Assembly: GCA_964034945.1 (NCBI GenBank)
Contig: OZ035961.1
Coordinates: forward strand, 6,058,001-6,122,000
Source of the DNA: Chrysopilus asiliformis
Taxonomy: Eukaryota > Arthropoda > Insecta > Diptera > Rhagionidae
Reading direction: 5' to 3'
DNA length: 64,000 nucleotides
Below the pieces are notes generated by a model that saw only the letters and a program-made list of their open reading frames with translations, did not search any database and was not told the DNA's origin. Position numbers and translations under genes: made by a program. Positions 1 through 11,600 of the stretch are shown one piece after another (position 1 is the first letter of the stretch; each line of letters opens with the position of its first letter).

Positions 1-292
1 AATAAAATGCGGCGGTAAAATTTTTTATAAGAAATATGCAGATTGAATTTAAAAAAAAAATTACAGCGCAGGCAAAAATCAGAGAAACGTGTTTGTTTAT
101 CTTTAAGAGTGTGGTGGCCAAACGTCCCGGAATGGCCGAAGCAGCCCGGGATTTGGGAATATCGTGTAGGCGGACCGTGCGAAATGTTCGAGATCTAGCT
201 CGACAAAAATCAATTTAGCGACCTTTACTAATTTTAAAAAGCTTTTTAAATCTCGTTGGAAAAATCATCCAATTGTTTTTAAAGAAATCCTG

Positions 293-561
293 TTAACACG
301 TTGGCTACCATGTGAGTCAACGGTGTACACACACTATTGTCATTACCGTCAGTTTCTCAAGTTCCATGGTTGAATGCAGTCGCTCGTGCGGTACAAAGGG
401 GTTTTTTTGTCCGTTATATTTTATTCGATTCGTTCGTTTTTGTCTGTATTGATCTTGTGTTCACTGGTGACTCACAAAGTACAGAAATGGTTTTTGCGTT
501 TTTTCCCAGTGTATACTAGCGGAGTAAGCGTTTTTTTTTTGGCTGGTAGCCAACGCGTTAA
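293..561. mobile_element. piggyBac-like TTAA MITE, copy 1
   Basis: Bounded by TTAA on both sides. Terminal inverted repeats TTAACACGTTGGCTACCA and TGGTAGCCAACGCGTTAA, 18 bases with one mismatch. No coding capacity. The end sequence is nearly that of the 39937-40249 element. TTAA target and CAC/GTG-type ends fit piggyBac-like elements. Confidence 0.8.
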
Positions 562-664
562 TAGGCTGTTTGTCCTATTTGAAATGCTATCCAGTAATTA
601 AATTCTTAAATGACTTTCTAGTCAAAATAAATTCCCATTGGTCAAAAAAAAGTATTTAACACTA

Positions 665-906
665 GTAATTCAGCAGCAGGCGTAATAAACCATTACAAGA
701 TATACCTATCTCAGGGCAACCCGTTTCGTCTTACTTTACTCGCTGCAGGTTTTATATTTTATTTTCTTCCGTCGCGTCGCAGGTTGACACATTTTTTTAC
801 TTTCCCTAATACAGGTGAACAAGCGTCTAGTATGGGTTAAATTTTCCTGCAGGAAGCCAATTACAACGTATGCAAGTCAACGGTTTTACTACATTTTTCT
901 GAATGT
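665..906 (+). repeat. decayed copy of the CACTCAG MITE family
   Basis: Matches the 41614-41925 element through CTATCTCAGGGCAACCC, a TTACTTTACT-CGCTGCAGG segment, TTTTCCTGCAGGAAGCCAAT and the end TTTTTCTGAATGTG. The left end is not recognisable, so the start is approximate. Confidence 0.65.
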
Positions 907-1380
907 GTATTAAATCTCAAGTACAAAACATAAAACCTAAAAATACGAATAAAATTCACTATTTTAAAGTAACAAAATATAACATTCTTAAATAGAATTG
1001 TGTTAATTGTTCGTTTTTATAATTTGCTGAATGGTCATTTATTGAGCAAGAAAAATTTTATGTACCTACTAATTATTCTGAACATTACTTTGACTTTGTT
1101 AAATGCAAAGGTGTCAACATTAAGTCCTTGTTATGTTGACTCAGCATAAAAACTTTATTACCTATTAAAATATTGTAATTGGTAATAATGTGTTTCTCAT
1201 AATTCACGAAAATAAAGCAATTATTTTCAATAATATTTTTCTTTAATTTCCAACATTAGTGCTGTTCATGAAAAAAAAATATTTCACACAATAGAGTAGA
1301 GAAAAGTAGGCAATGGTTTGATGGCTCTCAATTTTCAGACTTCGACGAAGAATTGTTTTTCAAGACATCCATATGAAAAA

Positions 1381-1947
1381 ACATAACAAAAGCTATAATT
1401 GCCAATCTGGCAATGATTGAAAACCCATATGGTGATATGGCATTGTTCGAGGTTTAAGTGAACAGCGAACAGTTGTATAAAAATTCCACTTTGAAATCAA
1501 ACTTTCCAATAAGATTTTTTAAAATTTATTCCAATCGGATTTTGATGTATGGGAGTTTTATGTAGAATTATGTCCTAAAAAACTTTTGTTCTTGGACTTT
1601 TTTGATAAGATGCACCGTTTTTGAGATATTCACAGAAAACGATTTCGTTCGTATGGGGGTGCCCCCCCTAATGGTCCATTTTTGCCCATTAACGAACTTG
1701 GCCTCGCATTTTACGAAAAACGGATCTGCGCAAAATTTCAAGTCTCTAGCTCAATCCGTGCGCCCGCAATCCGCGCCACAGACGAACAGACAGACGGACA
1801 GACGGACGGACATGCAGAAATTAATTATTTTTATCATTCTAAACACACTGGTGTAATTCATTTTTGTGTGTGATGACGGAATCTTGGCGTTACAAACGGT
1901 AAGGCAAATCTAATATACCCTTTGGTTTCACCATTCGGGTATAAAAA
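1381..1947 (+). repeat. family-A interspersed repeat with CAGACGGA microsatellite
   Basis: The 34722-35264 segment is a close reverse-complement copy along nearly its whole length. Order: AACAAAAGCTATAATTGCC, a central C-run (GGGGGTGCCCCCCC), a GACAGACGGACAGACGGACG microsatellite, then a subterminal hairpin TATACCC...GGGTATA before a short A run. No reading frame of note. The layout recalls non-autonomous Helentron/DINE-type elements, but this class assignment is inference. Confidence 0.75.
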
Positions 1948-2476
1948 CTTGATTAAAAGCAGCCCAAAAGAAAATTCTACTTTTGTATTTGTTTTGGATA
2001 TTCTGAAAGAATGGAACTTTAAACACATAACGTTTAAAAATCCCGCATACATTTAAAAACCCTCCCCGGACATACCCGGTGTCCGGGGAAAAAAGTACGG
2101 ACGGCAACCCTAGCCGCAGGCCACAGAGGTTAGCTCCGAAAAGTCAAATAAATACATTAAATCCTCGTACTGCGCGTTTTCCGAGAGTGCAGTTTTGCAG
2201 CTGCGCAGTTTTTTGCAAAATTTTGCTTCAGTGATTTTGGTGTTCGTTCTATTTTTTTTAAAGACGTCACTAGACAAATTTCTTAAGAAATTAATTAGTT
2301 GACATAAAAATATAAATTCTGGCAAACATTGTGGTCAAAATAACAAGGAATGTCTGAATATATTAAGCAAGAAATTTTTGTCATAAAAAAATATAAGAAA
2401 TTTCAGTATGAGAATTGCTCTGAAAACTCCACATAGTTTTTTTTTTGCATAATTTAATAACTTTAATTGTTTACAG

Positions 2477-2685
2477 CGTCGATGTCAGGGATCGTGATAC
2501 CAAAGCAGCAAAGCGGTGGTCAGATGAATCCGTCTTCAGCAATAGAGCCTATTTTTTATTTGACAAAGAGCCAGGGGAGTTGGCGGTTCAAAGTTCGAAG
2601 GAAACAGACAGTGGAATCTACAGATGCCGTGTCGATTTTAAAATCGCACAAACTAGAAATAGTAAAGTTAATTTAACTATAATAA
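2477..2685 (+). CDS. sidestep-like exon a: second half of Ig1
   Basis: Acceptor TTTACAG ends at 2476; donor GTAAGT follows 2685. The first base completes a codon split with the upstream exon. Residues 1-70 include the V-set signature DSGIYRCRVDF, with the second Ig cysteine at residue 50, and the family-typical KRWSDE and RAYF motifs. The intron ends in phase 1 at the Ig1/Ig2 border. The first half of Ig1 must be in an upstream exon; I found no candidate for it between 1 and 2476. Confidence 0.92.
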
Positions 2686-5600
2686 GTAAGTAAATTTATC
2701 TTAATTATTACTGTGTGAATTTAGTTTCATTTTATGTTAGTACATATATCTATTATCTACATACATAATTGTGTGCAAAGCACCATGCGTTCTATACGCG
2801 ATATGAGTATATCAACGGATGTAACATTAGGATCAACACACATCACTGTGTATTAAATGTTTTTGCCCGGTTATTTAAGTTTATTTGAACACCTTTCGTG
2901 TCAAAGTGTTTAATAGTTCAGTTCTGTTGATTTAGCTGAATAGTTCATTTCAAGCGATACAGGACTAATATATGTTGGGCGCTAGAATTTTATGAATGTG
3001 AAATGTGTGTGTTTGAGTGTATGTAGTAATCTAAACGCTGAATGATGAAATTAAGTGCATAGAACACCGTATGAATTACCTGAAATAGGTGTTTTCGTAC
3101 ACATTCTAGTTGATATAGATTTAATATTTTCGCATAGAATGAAAAAGGTAACTGGATCAGAAAAGATAGTTAGCTATAGTTACCTAGCCTTTGTTGCCTA
3201 TGATTAACGTAAACACGAAATGTTATTTATTATTGAAATTGGTGCGACACGAAAAATTTTATTTCGATAATTCACGTGTAATTTGCGTGCAATACACATT
3301 TTTTTTTGCCCTTTTCATCATATATATATACGCAGATAGCCACTTTATAGAGTTATAAATATATATAAGGATTTAGCCATCAGGTAAATCATAAAATAGT
3401 AGCGCGATGATTGCTAATGGAGTGCCTCTCTTCGAAGCAGGTGATTTGAATGGGTGTAGTAATAGGTAGGACGGATTTGCAACCCAACTTGATATATTAT
3501 ACATACATACATACATATATAGCCACGATATATATGGAAGACGATTTAATATGCCACTATATTGCCCACGATACTGATTGTTGATTGTTGCTGGGCTTTT
3601 ACAAGCTGAAATTATGTTCATTTGACACGAAATATCCAATTCCGTTGAATGCTAATGGGCAGGTTAGGGTTGGTGGTAAATGAATGGTGATATCTATACT
3701 CGTATAGGTAAGTCTTGCAATTCGACCCGTTCGTTCACTTCAGGTTTGCCACAGTGTATATCAAAAAACATATTTGTATAATATCTATATCCTTTTATAA
3801 ACCGACATGCCTACCTAATAGCCCACCTTTTATATAGTCACATTAACAAAAGTGAATATACCTGGATTCCTGATGATGGTTGGTTTTGAATGAATAAATG
3901 GTGTGTATGGTTTGGAAGGCGACTTTACCTTGTTTTTTATGCTTATAATTTTTTTTTTTGAGAGTGAATTATATCGTGTTTATTGTCCAATTAGGTTTCA
4001 AAGGCACGGGTTTCAATGATGAATTATGAGCCACATGACAAGCAAAATATGATCGCACCTCGACAAGTTACAACCTCGTCTGCTATCACCCCGAACCGGT
4101 GGTACGGTATACAAAGATTAACAACCCCAAAAATAAGTTAACCCATAAAGAAATTCACCGATGGCATGGAATGAAATGGCGTAATATAAATCTAATATTT
4201 TAAATAAAATTTCTCCCAATGGAATAAATAATTTCAGAGTGTAGAAACAATTAATATTAAATGCTTATTTTTGATAATAATTCTCCATCATTATTAAGTA
4301 ATCACTTTCTTATACCAAGTATAATAAAGTATTGTTTTCATGAAAAACTTCGCTCTCTTAATTTCGCCTAAAAAACCTTTGCCGAGCAGTTCTGAGTCGA
4401 TTGGAGGATTGTTATAAAATGTTCTTCTGTATGTAAGTGGCCTGTCAGTCTGTGTACAAGATTTCTAGAAAACTAGTAGAGCTAAAGCCATGAAAATTTA
4501 CAGGCTTATTTGATCCTGGAATAGCACGAGTCTATAAACTTTTGGTGGAAATCCGTTGACTGGAAATAACTAAAATGGCAGCTTTTTATAAATCTGTTAC
4601 GTTTTAGCTTGGCTTCCCTCAGAGAATTATGTGATCTGGGCACCAATCATGTATTCCGACGCGTCTCTGTCTTTCGACTTCGACGCAGCTTTTAACTCTT
4701 GACTTCGCCATATCAGCAGCTTCAAATTTCCTGGAGTGACAGTCAGAATCACGTTTCGATTCATAGTGACGATTCCGCGACATTTCAAGCTGCAGATATG
4801 GCGAAGTCAAGAGTTAAAAGCTGCGTCGAAGTCGAAAGACAGAGACGCGTCGGAATACATGATTGGTGCCCAGGTAAAATTTTTTATTCTTTTGGGCACC
4901 TTTTGACACCTGATCATAAACCTGTTAAACGCGGTCCGGGTTCCTCGGCTGCAGGCTTGTGGTTGCGCAGCGTTTAGCTGAGGGATTTGGGTGGATTCTT
5001 GCATCGGAACACAAGCTAACACCAAGCCAGGCTAAAACGTAACAAATCGCAATCGTTTTTTGCTATTGACTCACAAAACTACTCGTCTTTCGTTTGAAGA
5101 CAGTAAAATTTCCTAGCCGTTGAAGACCTTAAAATTTCCTAAACGTTTGTGTTTTATTAGAATTTAATATCTCAAACCGATATCGAGATATATCGGTATT
5201 TAAAAAAATCTGGGCACCAATCATGTATTCCGACGCGTCTCTGACTTTCGACTTCGACGCAGCTTTTAACTCTTGACTTCGCCATATCTGCAGCCTGAAA
5301 TTTCGCGGAATCGTCACTATGAATCGAAACGTGATTCTGACTGTCACTCCAGGAAATTTGAAGATGCTGATATGGCGAAGTCAAGAGTTAAAAGCTGCGT
5401 CGAAGTCGAAAAACAGAAACGCGTCGGAATACATGATTGGTGCCTAGTGTTTTTGCGATTTTCTCGAAAACTTTGCCGATGGTTAACAATATGATATGAA
5501 TTGAAGAGAATAATATTTGCCACAATTTTGGCTTTTACTATTATCCCCTGTCTTTTACCGTTATTGAGATATATGCATTAAAATATAAACAATTAGATTT

Positions 5601-8600
5601 TTGCGAATTGTTTTTGCGAAAAACCATTAGTTGTTTTTTAAAGAAAATAGTTGAAGTAAGAATTAAATATGTTAAAATTTTCTGACATTTTTTTTCTTTC
5701 ACTGTAAATTGATATCTTTTACCGTTATAGAGATATTTTAGATTGTGTAAAATAAAAATTCATATACTTTTACATAAACTTATAAGTTATTCGTCGGATT
5801 TTAGTGAAAATTGTGCCCAAACGTAAATTTTGTATGAGAAATTCATGTGCTGTTCACATAAGATTTTTTTCTATGTTCTTTTTCGGTTCTTTTGTTGCTG
5901 TAAAATATTTTGTAATATTTATGTCATGCTAAAATTAGGTTAGCGACAATGGTTAATGAGTAAATTACAAACTTCCATCATTATTGCTCCCTTGGAGGCC
6001 ATGTCAACTATACTATTCGATTTAAGACAAAATTCATGTACGCCTACCTCGCTGAATCTACGTGCGATCTACGTTAAAAAAAAGTGGGATTATTAATCTT
6101 GTACACGCATTACCACTTTGTGTTCCTGTTGAGCTCCGGCACTCAACTTCAAAGTTAAAGAATAAGATTTTGAACGAAATGTAGTAACCGTAATCATAAA
6201 TATATAATAATATGCTGAAAATAACTTAATTTTCTCATGAATTTTGCTAATGAAAATGAATACGGTGAGGTATATTTTTGACAGTTCAGGAAAAAGTCTG
6301 ATGTGAAATTTGTCAAATTGAATAATAGGGAACATGAAAAAAGTTCTATTAATTCAATGAATGAATTTACATAGGGAAATTGTTTTTTTCTTATCGACAA
6401 AATCTATAGCTATTTAGAGTTTCGCATAAGAACTAAAGGAATATCTGTTTAATTGGATTTAAAAGATTTCAATTTATAAAAGAAAACTTGTTTTTCCATC
6501 TATGGGGTTTCATTAGAATTGCGATGCGATAAAAAAAACAGACCTTTTTTTTCTAACGACCTGGTTTTCCAAATATAAGGCTATGAAATGATCGGCGACT
6601 CGCTTCTCAAGAAAAATGCGCCGCAGGCAAAACTCTTAAAAAATAAAACGACGGAAGATAAAATTCTTGAAGAGAAATACGAAAGTTATCGACGTTCAAA
6701 GTGAAATATAACTAAGATTAGATTTGAATGTGTAGATGAGTTATGTAAAATCATATTCTAAACATATTTTATCTTCATAAATCATACTAATATATAAAAA
6801 TGAGTTGGTGTCTGTCTGTTCCTCTTTCACGCAAAAACGGCTGAACCGATTGACTTGAAATTTGGCATGAGTATACCACAGTACCACAGTAGTTCTGGTT
6901 CCAACATAGGCATACGGAAAAGTATCCCAAGGGGTGGGGGAGTAAGTGGAGGGGGTAAAGTGATCTCGAAACTTAGCTCTTCCTCTATGTTACCCTTTCG
7001 CGGGGAAACTACCGAGCCGATTGGCCTGAAATTTAGCTCCAACATAGACCATAAAAATTTTTTTGAAAAAAATTAACCCGGCAACGACGGGTATGCAAGC
7101 TAGTTTTTCAATATGACTCACCGTTTTCGATAAAATTGCAAAAATAAACTGTTTCATTTGTATGGAGGACGGGGAAGGAATGATCCGATTTTGTTCGATT
7201 CAGAACTTGGCCTTACCAGTTGTGAGAAACTCAACTCAGAATTTCAAGCTTCTAGGTCAATCCTTTCGAAAGTTATAGTGTTCACAGACAGACAGACAAA
7301 AGGACGGACGTGTAGAAATCAAAATATTTTGTCATCCCAAACACTCAGTTGTAAATCATTTTTGTGTTCGATAATTGGTTCGATGCGTGACAAATGATAT
7401 ACTAAATCTAATATACTCCTATATGATATATCATATGGAGTATAAGAATCCGAGACAAAAGTTTGGATTTCGGGATGGCGAGACAGGATCCCTAAATCCG
7501 AGACTGTCGCGACCTTTCGAGGACTGCTGGTTACCCTAGTTATCGAATCTATACAATACTGATCATAGAAAAGAAAAAAAAACTCTTGGCTATGAAAAAT
7601 TATGCTGTTAATAAAGTGATAATACTGAATTTCTTGTATAGTTTTAAACTATTTAAAATGTATACATATTTTTTCTGTATTTCCTTCATCATCTATAATA
7701 CGCAGAAATATTGTTTTCCAAAATGTATCCATGTATCTTGCATCCTACACATATTTAAGGGCACCGATTGACCTAAAAAAAGTTGAAACTTTGCACATTT
7801 ATAGCCATTATAAAAGCTCAATCGCCTCGAAATTGCATGCTTTTTGCTTCTGAAACAAACAAGAACACAAAAACAATGTCAAAAGTTTTGAGTCGAGTGA
7901 ACTTTGATAAGAGTCGAGGATAAAGCATTGAATAATATTCAACATCTCGGATTTCGATTTTTCTCCCAGATGCCAACTTTTAGCTTGACGCAAATGGAGC
8001 AAAAAAATTAATAAACTATAATGAATTTTAATTCGAAAAAATGTTTTAGGTGTAAAATCGTCAAAATTAATACAGAAAAAAACACGTATTCTTCAGCGTT
8101 GTGTATCACAAATAAAAGTAAGATGAAAGCATAAAAAAGCAAAATAACAAAATTTATTTCGCTTTTATTTCTGATACACAATGCCCAAAAATTAATTTTT
8201 TCTTCTTATGCCGCGGTCACACGACGCTGTTTTGCCAGCCGCTGGCTGCTGTTGGTTAGTATCGCTGGCAACTAGCAAAACAGTAGTTTGACATTTGAAT
8301 CTGGGAGATTTTTTAAATAATAAACGTTACACACAAATTTAAAGAAATAAACGTAAAATAACAACTTAAAATAAACAAACTTTTCCACTTATCAGACTTT
8401 TGACAGCTCAGAAACCATGCGACAGGGTCACGTGATCCCTAGTAGCGCTGGCAAAGTCACTAGCGCTGCTAAAATCATCACGCTGCTGCTGGTAGTAGCA
8501 ACGCACTAGGGTTCACACGGTGCTGCTGAAACGGCTGCTAACAGCCAAGCAGCCACTAGCGCTGGCAAAACAGCGTCGTGTGACTGCCGCATTAGTAATA

Positions 8601-11600
8601 CGGTTCGAAAAAAAGATTTCAATAAAAAAAAAGTTTTTTTTTGTTTATCCGAAAAGTATGTTCAGGAAAAATTTTCTGAATTTGTAAAACAACATCTCGA
8701 AAACTCCAAAAGCAGGAAAAAACATGTATTGAAACGTTTTTAACATATTTGGAGCTTCTCGGGGGAAAGCGAGAACCAAATTCGATAATGAGCATAATTC
8801 GATAATGAGGACCACTTTTTGCCTCCATTTACACACACCTTGATGCACTTCCGATAAAAACAAAAAAAGAAATCCCTGAAAAGCTCTACCAAATGCCATA
8901 AAAATTTGTTTGAAGAAATTTCAAACTTTTAATTTTGAAACATTCCAACGCTTCCGAAACGATAAATTCATTTAATCAAAAATCCATCGATTAACAACAT
9001 TTTAAAGGATATTAAAGTCCCGTTATGAAAGGATATTATTAATATCAATTAAAATGGATAAGATAGAAATTAGCTTTTCAAAAATTGATTAAGGGTTATT
9101 TCGTCAAAAGTTGATCCTTTTACCGTTTTGCTTGCCATCATCCTGACCCAGGAACACCAGAAACTTTAACGACGGATTCTTAATTAAGGACTTAAAACTG
9201 CTTATATCGTTAACAATTTCGTTTCATGTGTATGTTAAGTATGGCCGTATTAACAATAAATTGTAACCATTTTCGGAAAATAGATTGCCTCGCTGGGTGT
9301 TTGATGCGGTTCAGTTTGGTTGGTTTGACTTGGCTCGAATGAGGTTTTTTTTATGTTGTTTATAGTGAAATGAATATTTTCCATGGATGCTGGATGCTGG
9401 AATTCTGTATTTTTGGTTGTGCCATTCCACTGCGAATGTCGTTCACATTTGAATAATAAAAAAAATGTGTATATAGTATAGATTTGAACACTTTGCCACT
9501 TAAGAATGTCATTTTAGATACATACTTCTGCTACTAGCCTTTAGATTCGTCCATATAACATAGATACGTAGATATACTCGTATATGTAGATATATGTAGG
9601 TAGATATTAGGGAGGTTTTTATAACCAGTTTAACTACCCAAAACGGTCGCCGTCATTCCATTTTATAGAGCATAAAGTATATTGAAATATTTATTGCAGC
9701 ACCACCTGATCGCATAAGTATACGAGATGACTCTGGTATTGAAAGATCTACAGTGGTCGGACCATACAGCGAAGGAGACATAATGTCGCTCAGATGTGAA
9801 GTTTATGGCGGTAAATTTAAAGATATTACATTAATATTTTTGACATATATTTATAAACTTTATCCCATTTTAATATTGTCAATAATAATTTAAATATTTA
9901 TTATTATCATTTTTTTTTCTTCGCTCTCATTTCATTTTGCTCTTTTCCATATTTTTCTCATTCGTATTAATCATATACGAATTGATATAAATGAGAAAAA
10001 AGGAATGGCACACGTAAACTTAAATGCATGGGGCAAAAAAAAAACATATAATCTCAATAATAAAACTTTTTTATATTGATATTGAAATTGTTATATTTTA
10101 TTTATATTGGATATGTATTATAGGGAAACCATTACCAACATTAAGTTGGTATCGTGATGGAATTCCAATAATCTCAGAAACAAATCATGTCCCGAGTGGC
10201 CGACATGTACAAAGTGAAATTACTTTGGGTCCCCTCGGACGACAGGACTTAAACTCAAGACTGACATGTAGAGCAACCAATCATCCTAGAGCAACGCCAC
10301 TCGAGGCCGTTGTACAAATTGATATGAACTGTAAGTAATTTTCATTTTTATCTTTACACTATCTTCATACTTTTTGTGCAATATCTAGTTTTTTGTTCAT
10401 ATAAGTTCTTTTTGCTTTTACTTTGATTGCGAATCATACTTATATTGTTTTCTCGATGAAAAACAATTTTTTTTTCTTATTCGCTTCAAGGAGATTCTTA
10501 TAACTTTGATACCCAGCAATTTGACACAATTTATTATCATCACAATTTGTCATTTTATCACCATTTGTCAGTGTATTACGCACTAATTTCAAGTGGTAGA
10601 CATTTTTTAGAAATATCAATTAGAACTTTTTTAGAAATATCATTTTTTTGTGGCTCTGTTAATCTTAAAAGTTTAAAATTTAGAAAAAAATATATGAAAA
10701 GCTGCAATTCCCAGGCGACAATCTTATTATCTATCTACACTTAGAAAAATCATAAATCTGATTGAAGTCAACTTTTTGACAAGTCAACTCTGGCCTGTAG
10801 CAGGCAGACGGAATTATCCATTACTTGACATTTCATCCTCAAAATACCTACCTCAGGTCAAACCGTGCACCTCCTTATGCCCTACTTTACTTGCTGCAGG
10901 CTTAATTTTTGAGTTAGCGCGAGTCCAAAGGCCAATCGTTGGAAGCACTTAAAAAGACTTATTCTGACTGACTAATTGGCTAGCTTATCAACGCTACACT
11001 CTTAACCCTCTAGCCGGAATGTCCGACAAAAGGTGGGCTTCAGGGAATTCGCTTGTTTATAACGGGTAACAATTTTAATCGCCGGAAATCGACGGAAATC
11101 GCCGGAAATCGCCGTAACGTGTTACACTGACTTTTGTAAGTTATCGCTTTACATGCACTCAGAAAATTGTCCAGGTCAACTTTTTGTCAGGTTAACTCTG
11201 ACCTTACAGAGGTGTCTGTAAGCCAGCTAGCGGTCAGAGTTAACCTATCTAAGGTCAACTCGTGCAGCTCCCAATGCCCTACTTCACCTGCTGGTGGCTT
11301 AATTTCAGAATTTCTCCGACCACAGGTCAACTCAGTTTTACTTGCCCACATGCAGGCGAACGCGCACCTGCCCGAGGCCAATTACGCCGTATGTAGGTCG
11401 TCGAGTTAGCCTCCATTTTTCTGAGTGTGCTGGAAAAAAATTAGCCCTGTAAGTTGTCTTGGTTACGGTCTGTCGCAAGTTGAAAGTCATATTTTGGTGA
11501 ATTTTTTTTCGGAAATTTTCCGGTTAGAGGGTTAAAATATGTTCCATGCAGATGGCGAGGTTATTTTTCGAAATTACACCCCTATGGTGATAAATGAGGG

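Larger units (their letters stand above)
1..2476 (+). other. intron (or 5' flank) upstream of exon a
   Basis: Contains no recognisable Ig1 or signal-peptide exon. It holds a TTAA-bounded element (293-561), a decayed MITE copy (about 665-906) and a long family-A repeat (1381-1947). Positions 2056-2082 contain a GC-rich hairpin, CCCCGGACA paired with TGTCCGGGG. The 60-codon reading frame at 36-218 resembles nothing I know. Confidence 0.7.
2686..9699 (+). other. intron a-b (7.0 kb)
   Basis: Largest intron in the window. Contents: ACATACAT microsatellite at 3501-3518, a MITE with a nested foldback (4595-5044), a second foldback (5210-5447), a family-B repeat split by a Helitron (6700-7446), a small inverted repeat (8085-8200) and a large MITE (8209-8592). 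The remainder is plain AT-rich DNA with no exon-like stretch. Confidence 0.8.

Noticed and set aside
36..218. 60-codon frame at the left edge
   Set aside because: No recognisable domain, no splice or promoter context, and nothing like a Side Ig1 exon.
4619..5384. Recurring frames containing MAKSRVKSCVEVE
   Set aside because: Translations of the foldback MITE arms, seen on both strands because the arms are inverted repeats.
6827..7076. Proline-rich frames recurring in several places (LPPPLTPP type)
   Set aside because: They are translations of the Helitron-like elements in either direction; the shared peptide follows from the shared DNA repeat, with no sign of selection on protein.
7440..7545. 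GGGATGGCGAGACAGGATCC / GACTGTCGCGACC block resembling 37725-37775, 33150-33180 and 52440-52500
   Set aside because: All share a GGGAC(A/T)GTCTCG-like word and suggest another decayed repeat, but no ends or consistent order could be established.
11167..11409. 80-codon frame shared with 47400-47671
   Set aside because: Conserved because both are copies of the same MITE; no known domain and frames exist on both strands.
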